NCBI GenBank assembly: GCA_003833135.1
Contig: QZLH01000103.1
Span: forward strand, 57,049-108,576
DNA: 51,528 bases
Reading direction: 5' to 3'
DNA from: Oehlia diaphana
Taxonomy: Eukaryota; Glomeromycota; Glomeromycetes; Glomerales; Glomeraceae
Part shown: in pieces, positions 32,791-42,858 of the stretch
How positions within the stretch are numbered: the first letter of the stretch is position 1
Layout of the letters: every line of letters starts with the position of its first letter
The notes under the pieces: model-generated
What the model was told of the DNA's origin: nothing
Database searches by the model: none
Seen by the model: the letters and a program-made list of their open reading frames with translations, nothing else
Program-made: the position numbers and the translations under genes

Positions 32791-35155
32791 GTCTGCCCTT
32801 GATATAACGAATTTGGTGTCCGGGTTGATCAGGCCTTCGTAATACAAAAATTCGGTAACACTATAACGAAATATTCGGTATATTATAGCGAATAAATCGG
32901 TATACCACTATACCGAATTTTCATTATATTATACCGAATATTCATTAAAAATTTATTATTTATTTTAAGAGATAACTATAAATAATAAATTACGCGATTT
33001 TTAAATTTTTAACAACATTTTATTATACTAAATTATTTATGAAAATGTAACAAAAATTGAGCCTCTTAATTACATGAATAAATTTACTCAATTATATTAA
33101 TATAACTATCAATATTAGTCTGTTTTGCAGAAATAAACCGTTGTTTTAAAGCTTCTTTTTTTAGCTTTTTAACAAATTTCAACTCTTCTTTTTTTGTATC
33201 AAAACCGTCTTCCTGTTGCTCCAAATATAAAATCACCTTATCATAAATTTCTTTATTAGATATCATTTCCGTTGTAATTTCTTCCCTATCACATTGAATA
33301 AATTCTTCAGCAGTAAAAAGTTTTTCAAAATCAAGTTTATCAATCAACATTTGAATCTCTTCCAATTCCTTAATATGTGTAAGATAAAATTGAGTATCGG
33401 CATGGTCATTGGAGTCATGGGCATCATGGACATGATCATCATCTCTAACTTCGTCTCCATCATCATCTTTAGGCAGGATATCCGCTTTTAGCCAACAGTT
33501 TTCAATGGTAGTTTTTGTAACACTATCCCATGCATGTGCAACATATTTGATGCATTTTTTAATATTAATTTCAACGGGTTTAGTGCCATATTCATTAAAA
33601 TTATCATATGCTTTGACTCGATTGTGTAAATATAGCTTTTGATATTGTGCCTAAAATAAACAACAAATTTTTAAAATTCCAAGTATAAAACATTACTACA
33701 TTCTGAATTGAATGTTCATTAATTGAAGCTTACCTTGAAGCTATTTATAATACCTTGATCACATGGTTGGAGGTGTGCAGTAGTATTTGGAGGAAGAAAT
33801 TCAAGCATGATATTTGTAAGGTGTGTGGTTTCAAATAGGGCATGAGTTGGAGCATTGTCGACTAAAAGAAGAATATTTCAACCTTGTGTTCTCATTCAAG
33901 CATCAAGTTTTTTAAGATATTAGTTCCAGATCGAAACTTGCATCCAACTTTTTTGATAATCTACTGGAAGAGTTTCTTATTGATGTTTTTGAGGGCTTGA
34001 GGGTTTTCATATTTGTATATAAATAATGGACATAATTTTTCACTCCCAGTTGCATTGCAAGTAAGCAAAACAGTTACATGATCTTTTGACTGTTTTGTTC
34101 CAGAAATTGGGGCATTAGAAATTGTACGACTAGGTCACATTTTCCAAAAAAGACCTGTCTCATCACAATTAAAGATGTCTTCAGGAGCATAATTCTTTAA
34201 AACTCTATGAATTTCTTCACGCATTGTATCAAGTTCTTGAACAGGTGCACTTGCTGCTTCTCCATACATGTTGTATTGGCCGCTTTTTGAAATTGTCAAC
34301 CCAACCATTTGACCCTTTGAATTTATCTTCTCCACACAAAAAAGCAAGCTCCAAGGCCTTGCTTGAAAGAATATCATCATTGATGATAAGACTGGCTTGA
34401 AGTGCACTTTCTACACAAAGAGTTAAAGCCTCTTCAATGATAGGAAAAGGAATCTTTTTTTCACGTCATAATCCAGCTTGATATAAATCAAGATCTACAA
34501 TAAGCCAACGGTCTTTTTCCTTTAAAATATCACTAATCATTCCTTCACTAACCTCATATTCGTTGGCTAGTTCTTTTTATTTTAAAGAGGAAGTAGAATT
34601 TTTTTTCAAATAAATTTCTTTCTTTTGTGCTGCTGTAAGAGATTTACGTTTTCTGGAAACTCCATTAAATTGTTTATTACCAGGTTTTACAGATTTGGCT
34701 TTTGGCATTTTTAAAAAATATCCAGAGTAATAATGAAGTGTAAAATAAAATATGAAGTATGAAGTATAAAAGTATCCATTATAAATTAATTTTATAATGT
34801 GTGATTACTACATTGAGAAAATATTTCATGATATATAGTCCTTTATAGTAAGATTCATTTCACAAAAATTCTTTAGTAAATTCATAAAAATTCAAAAAAA
34901 TACATAATAAAAAATAATTCTTTGGTATATTCATAAAAAAATCAGAAAAAATCTGTTATAAAAAAAATCTGTTATAAAAAGAGTTATTTTATATAAACAT
35001 GTTTACACTTTATTTTATTAAACATTATACAAAATTTAATTAGTAAAGTTCAGTTTGACAAGGTTTTTTTCATATGTCAAAATCTGTACCATGCTAAAGA
35101 TCTGCTATATCATGTTATTCATTATATCAAAATTTGCTATAAAAAGGGCAGACTG
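32789..35155 (-). mobile_element. Pogo/Tigger-type DNA transposon, inactive
   Basis: The ends begin CAGTCTGCCCTT: left GATATAACGAATTTGG follows, right (reverse complement) TTTATAGCAAATTTTG follows, matching at most of the first 28 positions. The right end abuts TA, the usual target of pogo elements; the left flank is AA, so that side has mutated. The whole is 2367 bp with one transposase gene on the minus strand. Gene and terminal CAG both fit the pogo branch of Tc1/mariner. Confidence 0.82.
33084..34708 (-). pseudogene. Pogo/Tigger transposase (CENP-B-like DDE), disrupted
   Basis: The start MPKAKSVKPGNKQFNGV at 34708 leads into a CENP-B-type helix-turn-helix (AAQKKEIYLKK, LANEYEVSEGMISDIL). 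The second DNA-binding region follows (PFPIIEEALTLCVES, GSNGWVDNFKKR). The DDE catalytic blocks are all visible: IFNCDETGLFWKM (about 34150), LLLVDNAPTHALFE (about 33850) and PPNTTAHLQPCDQGII (about 33770), so the three acidic positions survive. An intron at 33651-33732 with proper GT-AG ends is followed by an intact acidic C-terminal exon (33084-33650). The frame carries several stops and at least two frameshifts. TGA stops lie where related transposases have Arg, as in the DAxMRTQGxN block. Dead copy. Confidence 0.85.
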
Positions 35156-38100
35156 TAAACCATAAATCAGTTATATTTATTTACGATAAACTGATAACAT
35201 CTTAATTTCAGCTGAAATTAACTTAGTTTTAGCTAACACAATTCAGTGCAGCAGATCACCTGATATCTATGAGCCATGCATTTATTTAAAAGTTTACATT
35301 GTATTGATATTATAAGATTCCTATTATGTAATTTTTTTTTTTTTTTTGGTTACTCCTCTCTTAAATAAAATAAAATATTGATATTATAAGCATATTTTTT
35401 AGATATACCAAATTTTATACTTTTTAATATATAAATCAAATATAATAAAATATTTGATTTATCCCAAAATTGCCTGAATGAAGGGTTCGTTATATCAAGT
35501 TTTAACTGTAGCATGTCAAACAAAATTTCAAGTTATTCAAAAAGCTTACGAAGGCAAGTAAACTTTGAGGCATAAATTACCTTCTTGACTTAATGAAATA
35601 TGAGATTTTGTTATTTATTGAATTACATAATTGATGATATATGTCTTACATTATATCTATTTGTCCAGTCCTTATGGATCTGAATAAAAGAATTGTATAT
35701 GATATGTTTCAGTTAGTACCTAAACTGACTGAAGTTCGCACAAATGTATAAATTTGAAAATCATACATTGCATTCTTGAAATAAATCAAATTTTAACAAA
35801 TTTACATACTAAGTTTGGTAATTGGTATAATAATATTTATCTATTTTATTGAATACTTGATATAACAACTTATGAATCATGATCACCAGAATGGGTTATA
35901 TCAAATTTTGGCTGGCAGTAGAAATTATAGAGAAATATTATTAGGCATATTTATAGTCAATTAGTCATATAAGATTTATTTTGTATAAATACCTTTTGAA
36001 TTTCAAATTTCCAATTCTATAAAAAACAGAGTTATTTCTATTTTTATTTATTATTGTCTGGAGTGCAGTGAAGGACTTTCTATTGTAAAGCACTTATAAT
36101 GAACTAAAATTTTGGATTAATCTATAAAATTTTTCTTCTGTTCATCTGCTGATATCACCTCACTAAATACCCCTGCCTTTTCCTTTCCTGATTACGTATC
36201 TCCTTTTTTACTTTTTTACTTGTTTTACTAATGATTTTGTATTTAATTTTGGTGGTACATATTTTTATATTATGCTATTTTCATAAACAATTTTTTTTAA
36301 TAAAAAAAGATATTGAGTAAATAAACATGATGGACTTTAATGGTTTCTGTTTCCTAGTTTTTAAAATAAAAATTAAATACAATTTTTTCAATTTGTGGCT
36401 TAACAGAATCAAAAGAGTATGACTTCAGATGTGACTAACTATTACTTTATTATTTATTTATTATAATTAAACAAATATAAAACTGGGTACAAAAATCAGT
36501 TTCAACTGGGTTTGTAAAAACTGATTTGAAAAGGATCAAACCGGTTGCATCTGTTTTAAATCTGATTTCCAAAAATACAACCAGTTCCAAACTCTAGTTT
36601 AAAAAAAAAAAGAAAAAATTTTAAAAATTGGATATTGCTAAAGACTACTGGTGGTAAATAGCAAACTTCATAAATATAATCAAAAATTATTATAAAATAT
36701 ATAGATTTACAATTTTTAATATACAGTTGATTTTAAATGATTTTAATTTTAGGATTTATAATAAAATAATATCAAAATTTAAATTCTTCTTATTAAAAGA
36801 AATGTGTAAAAATAAAATACTTAAATAATATAAGAAAAACTATCAAAATTTAAAAGTTAAGTGAATAAATATATAAAATTTAAATTAAACAAAAATATAT
36901 TAATGTTTTATTAAAAATATTTATGATAATAAATACTTTGTTTATCTATAGGTAATAGATATGGGTGATAACATTTCTTAAAAAATACTAAAAAGCTTTA
37001 AAGTTTTTGCTTTAAACTTACAATATTCAAAATCTGAAAGACTTGCAATAAAACAATAAAATGTTAATATGATGTTATTTCTATAAAAATAATAAAGAAT
37101 TTGTTTACTCATTTATAAATCAAGAAGATCCAGCTGAAATCTTATAAAAAAAAAAATAAAACATTAATATGACAATATTTTGTATAAAAATACAAAAAAT
37201 TGAGTTTTAAAATAAAATACACCTATAGATCAAAATGATTTACAATAATCATATAATTAGTGTACAAAGAGACATTTGTAAAATATCATCATCTATCTAA
37301 AAAGAAACAGAAACCTATAGAAGCAAAAGAAAAAGAAATTTAATAAAATGTTTCTTAATAAAAAATTAATTTACAAATTTCTTAAATTTATACTTTCTAA
37401 GAAAAAGTCCAGTATGTACAAGTTTGTTTAAATTTACCATACTTAAATCTAAGTCTATTTAAAAAATAAAAAATACTAATCACCTCTTTTAAAAGTCTTA
37501 TTCTGATAAAAAGCATTTGTTTGCTTTGGCTAGTTTAATTTTAGTTTAAGACAAATTTTCAAATTTTGTATTTTCAAGTTACTTTATAGAAACTTAATTA
37601 ACAATTCAGCATTATTGTTATATAAACATATTAATAAATTTTGGGTAAATTTATTATGAATTTTTATCATTTTAGAATCTGAGCTGCAATATAAAGGTAA
37701 GTTATAAATATTAAAATATAATTATTGATTTATTTTACTGCATATATATATATACCAATTAAGTATTTTTAACAATTTTTAAAGTTTTTTTTAAATATAA
37801 AAGGTACTTTCTTATAAGCTCAAAAAATTAATTCTTCAAATTTATAATTATTTCTATACACAGTAAATTTAGACTATTAGTAATTTTATTAAGTACCTTA
37901 TTTCCAAAATTAATTATAAAAATAGTGCTGATCTTATCTGGATTGCCAATTAATATTTATAATCAATATATATATAGAATTGATATCGTTAAATTTATTT
38001 TAATGATATAGATATTATTTTATTTTAATATCATATTAATATTAAATTGATATTGAATCAATATTAAAATGATATCAAAATGATATCACTTAAAAACTTA

Positions 38101-38180
38101 AAGTTTCTGTAAAGATAGATCTGATCTGAAGTTTAACTTTCTTACCCTCTTTCAAATCAGCTGATTTCTGGCATACCCCT
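35156..38180. other. Intergenic with two extra pogo-like termini
   Basis: No gene seen. Near 35480-35510 the minus strand reads CAGTTAAAACTTGATATAAC next to TA. At about 35893-35914 it reads CAGCCAAAATTTGATATAAC. Both look like ends of related pogo elements without partners. The remainder is AT-rich with ATTAATATC-type simple sequence at 37975-38090. Confidence 0.5.
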
Positions 38181-38221
38181 AATATTTGGCTAAACTTTTT
38201 TTGCCAAAAATTTTAGTTTTA
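38181..38221 (+). repeat. Dispersed 41-bp repeat, copy 1
   Basis: Begins AATATTTGGCTAAAC and continues TTTTTTTGCCAAAAATTTTAG-like to GTTTT. A copy differing by one or two bases lies at 49939-49980 in the same orientation. GCCAAA and TTTGGC suggest a transposon terminus. Confidence 0.7.
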
Positions 38222-38915
38222 TTATCAACTAATTTTGATTTTATTAATGACTAAACTATATTATATGCCAATTTTTGGAATTAATCTAAATTAAGATTTT
38301 TATAAAAATTTAATATTTTAGTAAAATTTATATTACACAAATCTAAATTAGATATATGTTACATATTTATATAACTCAGATTCAATAAAAAAATAAAAAA
38401 AATTTTTTAATCAATATTCAAAAGTAACAGTAATAACCACTTCTTTTTTCCCATTACTGCCTATCACTTTTCCATCATTTTTCTATTCACTTTTATTAAA
38501 TGTAACAAAAAAGTTTATAAGCATATATAGCAGTTATTTTTAAGTGGTAAATAAAAGAAAAAACTTAATATTTTATATATATAGAAAAGATATATTTTTT
38601 TATAATTTTTAGCTTTAATTTATTGTTTTTTCTTTGTAAAAAATACATGTAAATAAAAAATAATTATTATGTAAAATAGTTGTAAAATGAATAATAAGAT
38701 ATTTTTTTTTTAAAAAAAATAACTAATTATATATTTGTTTTTTATCTTTTAAAATTATTTTATTAGATTTATTCTACTAAAATCCTTAAATAGCAAATAA
38801 AATCTTTTAAATAAAGTAAAAGAATTTGGAATTCTTTTATAAAAGCACTTTTTGGTAAGAAATAAAATTTTAAATCAGACTTTATGCAGGTGATAAAATC
38901 ATGCATTATTATTCC
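38222..38915. other. Intergenic, AT-rich
   Basis: No gene or repeat supported besides homopolymer A/T runs. Ends with the ATTATTCC target copy (38908-38915) of the next element. Confidence 0.4.
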
Positions 38916-39159
38916 TAAGGTTGCTTGCCAAAACCTAAGGGTTTAGGCAAGATGGCGTTTTGCCAAAAAGTGAAATTCTGCCAAAACTATATTAAAGTTA
39001 TATTAAAAAACTGGCAAAACTCTGGAGAAAGGAGAAACTGCTAAAACTTATTATAAATGCTGAAACTGCTGAAACTCTGTCAAAACTATAATAAATCAAT
39101 AGTAAAATTTTGACGAAACTAATCATAGGATTTTGAAGAGGTTTAGACAAACAACCTTA
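38916..39159. mobile_element. 244-bp hAT-type MITE with 8-bp target duplication
   Basis: The left end is TAAGGTTGCTTGCCAAAACC; the right end, reverse-complemented, is TAAGGTTGTTTGTCTAAACC. ATTATTCC flanks both sides exactly (38908-38915 and 39160-39167). The 8-bp duplication and the many subterminal GCCAAAAC or CTGAAAC-like repeats are hAT traits. It has no coding capacity. Confidence 0.85.
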
Positions 39160-39167
39160 ATTATTCC

Positions 39168-40350
39168 TGAAGATATGGTAACATCATCATTTTACATTTA
39201 TTTGAAAGCTGAGAACTTGCTCTATTATAGGAATTAAAAATCAGAAAATTGGATTACTGGATGGGGTGTAATTATTGCAGTTTTCAAAATGGTTGAAATT
39301 GATATCAATCATGTAACACAAAAAAAATTTTATATATGAAAAAAAATTTTTGTTCTTTATATTTAAAGTCTAAATTTTTTATAGTTCTACTATATTTTTC
39401 TTTTAATATTTCAATAAACACATGTGTATATTATGAGTTTGTAAGGTTTAGTCAAAAATAGACTGGTATTTTTACTCTTTAACTCCAAGATCTTACTTGA
39501 ATCACACTTGAATCACACTAGAATTACATTTAGATCACAGTGAATAAAAAAAACACTACACTAGAATCACATTACAACTAAACTAATCAAAGTATTCTCA
39601 GACCTCTTGAAAAACAGTAAAATGGTATTTTATAGCACTACTTTACATATTTATATGGAAATACTCTATCTATATAATTTTTTATTTAAAAGCTTATTAA
39701 CTAATTAATAATTAAAATCTTATATTTATAGCTTTGGAATAGAAAGAAAAGGGAGAAATATTTTTAATAAGTTGCTACAAAGTTTGTTTATTTATTGTTA
39801 TATTATATTATGGGATTTTATTTTAATAAAATTTATTTAATTGATTAATCTTTTTTATCTTGAACGCTATTTAAGTAAAATTTAATGTAATAAACTATAG
39901 TTGATATGAGTAAATATAATTAAAATTTAACCTAAACAACATATTCAAATTCTTTATTAATTTAGTTTATTCATTTTGTGCATAGCCTTTAAATTTTATA
40001 TAAAAATAAATAAAGAATGAACATCAATTAAATATTGTCTTGGTCACATGATCGCAGATTATTTGTGGCTTAGTGTTATATTCCAACCTTTTAAAGGTTT
40101 TTTAACGCAGAAAAAACTTAAGATTTTGTGATTTCGTATTACATGACACACATTACATGTGTTTTTTTGAGTGTGTTTTTTGATATAATTTTTATGTGTT
40201 TTTTTTATGTGTTTTTGTCATCACCTAATATAAATTATCGAATTTCAACCATTTTGAAAATGGCAATAATAATTAAAATTAAATCAAATTTAAAAATTAA
40301 AAATAAATATATTAGATGTAATTATTTACAATCCAGTAATTCAATTCATT
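39168..40350. other. Intergenic
   Basis: AT-rich with no supported gene. Short direct repeats (TTGAATCACAC, GAATCACAC.AGAAT) occur at about 39498-39570. The 87-codon frame at 40128-40391 runs into the next element's inverted repeat and is not supported. Confidence 0.4.
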
Positions 40351-40360
40351 CTATTTTAGG

Positions 40361-40770
40361 AGATCGTCTAAAGTGGAAGCAAATCACGTGATTCAGTGTA
40401 ATTTTAATTAGATTAATTTTTTATAAAGAAAGATTAATAGAAACTTTAAAATCATAATATAAGCGTATCTTTATCTGCGTTGCAAGTTTACTTAAGGAAA
40501 AAAAGTGGATTTTGAATATTGTTTTTGACTTTACATATGAATGAACGAAACTTTGCCGATCATATTCAAAAATGGATAACAAATTGAAAAAGTTAAATAA
40601 ATCAAAAACAGCATTCAAAACCCTACTCTGCGCTCTAAGTAAACTTGCAGAGCAGGCAATAATGCATTTAAAACATATGTTTAGAATAGTTGAATATATG
40701 GTAAAAAGTTTTATTTTATGAAACAATTTTTTTCTGAAGTCACGTGATTTGCTCCTGCTTTAGATGACCT
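40361..40770. mobile_element. 410-bp MULE-like MITE with 10-bp target duplication
   Basis: Inverted ends of about 36 bp: left AGATCGTCTAAAGTGGAAGC then AAATCACGTGATTCAG; right (reverse complement) AGGTCATCTAAAGCAGGAGC then AAATCACGTGACTTCAG. Exactly CTATTTTAGG flanks both sides (40351-40360 and 40771-40780). A 9-10 bp duplication with long terminal inverted repeats fits the Mutator-like class. A second, inner inverted pair (GCAAGTTTACTTA at about 40480 and AAGTAAACTTGC at about 40636) gives a nested hairpin. The 101-codon minus-strand frame inside (40421-40726) is unlikely to be a real gene. Confidence 0.85.
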
Positions 40771-41133
40771 CTATTTTAGGCTTATTAGATAGACCTTAAT
40801 TTTCTCTTTCAAATGAATATAAATTCATTTATGTAGCTTACATTTACAGGTATTTAATAAATTTTTTTATATCAGACTTTATCAAACTTATAAAATTTTA
40901 TATTAATAATAAAATTGATGATTTCTGAATATCACTAGTTGAAAAAGAAATATTCGGCCTTAATACAATTTGGCTTAAATTCAACTAGAATTAATAAAAT
41001 TTGACTTCAATTAGTAAAGATCTATGATTAGACATATATTCAAGTTAAATTATGTTAATCAAACATTACGCATTATGCATTATGCATATTAAAATAAAAG
41101 TTTAAAAAAGGATCATCCTTTTTTAAACTTTTT

Positions 41134-41300
41134 TAATTTTCTTTCTTTTCCCATCCTTTTCCTTCCTTCGTTTCCCTTTCCCTTCATCCCAGTTTCTCTT
41201 CTTCCCTTTTCCCTTCCTTTGTTCTCCTTTCCCTTCCTTCCCTTTTCCCTTCTTTACCCTTTCTTCTTTTCTTTCTTCTTTTCTTTCTTCACTTATCTTT
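41134..41300 (+). promoter_or_regulatory. Long polypyrimidine tract upstream of mini-exon array
   Basis: About 165 bp of almost pure C/T on the plus strand (CCCTTCC, TTTCTTC blocks) end about 40 bp before an ATG at 41342. Such tracts can form triplex DNA and occur in fungal promoters. The position suggests a promoter for the following array, but this is inference. Confidence 0.4.
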
Positions 41301-41341
41301 TTCGAAGGTATACATATACCTTCAAATTTTTACTTTTTTTA

Positions 41342-42588
41342 ATGAAATATTTTACTACTGTTTTCATTTTTTTCTTTTTTAGATTCAAGACACCCATTTA
41401 AAAGGCTTAGGTAGGCTTCCAAAGAATGGAAAAACCAAGTTTTGTAAATTAGTATGAAACTTGGTTTATTTTTTTTTTATTTTTTAATTTAATATGAACG
41501 GTTACTAACTGTTCTTTTTTTACTTTTTTTTTTAGATTCGGCCGTTCAGATGGACTTCTGAAATATAGAAATTCCAAAGATTCGTAAGTATGAATTCTTT
41601 GAAGTTTTTTTTTATATTTTTAATATGAATGGTTACTAACCATTTTTTTTAGATTCAGCCATTTGGGTGGGCTTCCAAAGTATAAAAACTCCAAAGATTC
41701 GTAAATATAAATTCTTTAGAGTTTTTTTATATTTTTAATATGAATGATTACTAACCGTTCTTTTTTTTACTTTTTTTTAAATTCAGCCATTCAGATGGGC
41801 TTCTGAAGAATGGAAAAACCAAGTTTCGTAAGTATGAAATTTGGTTTATTTTTTTTGTTAATTTAATATAAACGGTTACTAACCGTTTTTTTTACTTTTT
41901 TTATAGATTCAGCCGTTCAGGTGTCTTCTGAAGAATGGAAAAACTAAGTTTCATAAGTATGAAATTTGGATTATTTTTTATTTTTTTTATCTTTTTTAAT
42001 ATTATGAATGGTGTTCTAACTGTCTTTTCTTTTTTTTTACAGGTTTAGGTGGATTTCAGACAAATGGAGAAACCAAGATTCGTAATATAAATCTTAGTTT
42101 TTGGGATTTTTTTTATTATTTTAGAATAGTTTACTAACCATTCTTTTCTTTTTTTTTATAGGTTCAGGTGGATTTCCATCTTTCTGAGGAATGAAAAAAA
42201 CTAAAGATTCGTATGAATTTTTGTTTTTTTATTTTGTTTGATATTAATGACGGTTACTAATAACTGTTCTTTTTTATTTTTAGGTTTGAACAGGCTTCCG
42301 AATTCTAAAAAACAGAAAACTAAGATTCATAAGTATTCTGAATCTTAGTTTTTTTTTTCTTGTTTTTTTTTTAATTTATTAATGAATGGTTACTAATAAC
42401 CATTCTTTCTAATTTTTTTAGATTCAGGTGATCTTTCGAATTCTAAAGAACGGAAAAGAACCAAGATTTGTAAGTATATACAAAACTTAGTTTTTATTAT
42501 TATTATTATTTATTATTATGAATGGTTATTAACCGTTCTTATTCTTTTTTTTATAGGTTTGGGTAGAACTCCGGACAATTATATTTGA
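41342..42588 (+). CDS. Tandem mini-exon gene or relic, possible secreted repeat protein
   Basis: Ten mini-exons: 41383-41443, 41536-41583, 41653-41700, 41781-41827, 41907-41952, 42043-42081, 42162-42210, 42284-42328, 42422-42469 and 42557-42588. Introns of 69-93 nt carry GTAAGT-type donors, TACTAAC branch points and T-rich tracts to AG. ATG at 41342 opens a hydrophobic stretch MKYFTTVFIFFFF, signal-peptide-like, but it is one base out of frame with mini-exon 1. Mini-exons share a hydrophilic motif: GRLPKNGKTKF, GGFQTNGETKI, RLPNSKKQKTKI, DLSNSKERKRTKI, GRTPDNYI then stop. Mini-exons 1, 6, 8, 9 and 10 join in one frame (phase 1). Others carry stops, a lost acceptor (AA before the fourth) or AT donors (fifth, eighth). 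It resembles the repeat-per-exon SP7-like effectors of Rhizophagus as I remember them. It may be a functional, alternatively spliced gene or a decaying copy. Confidence 0.45.
41383..42588 (+). repeat. Ten-unit tandem array, 117-153 bp period
   Basis: Unit starts (acceptor AG) lie at 41381, 41534, 41651, 41779, 41905, 42041, 42160, 42282, 42420 and 42555. Each unit has a mini-exon, a hairpin around the donor (for example CCAAGTTTC/GAAATTTGG), a hairpin around the branch point (AACGGTT-ACT-AACCGTT or AATGGTT-ACT-AACCATT) and a T-rich tract. Sequence between units has diverged, but the two hairpins persist in most. Confidence 0.85.
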
Positions 42589-42660
42589 TCTGGTATGTAT
42601 AAATTAGAGTAAATTTTAGAAAATTTTTTTGAAAGGTAGTATGTAAAAAATGGGTTTTTT
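42589..42660 (+). repeat. Direct repeat, left copy
   Basis: GATCTGGTATGTATAAATT, then GAGTAAATTTTAGAAAATTTTTT and GTAGTATGT blocks. Matches 44608-44680 in the same orientation at most positions. The copies flank about 2 kb. Confidence 0.6.
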
Positions 42661-42858
42661 AAAAAAATGTGGGGGTAAAATGGAGTAACTGAAAAAATAG
42701 TAGTATGATTTTTTATGGGTAAAATTTTTGTGATTTTTATGTGATATATTATAAAATGGGTAAATTCTGTGATACTATTATTATATATGGTAAATCATTT
42801 ACTGCAATAGTTCTAAATTTACAATTTACCACTATCTAAATTGAGATATTTCTAACCA

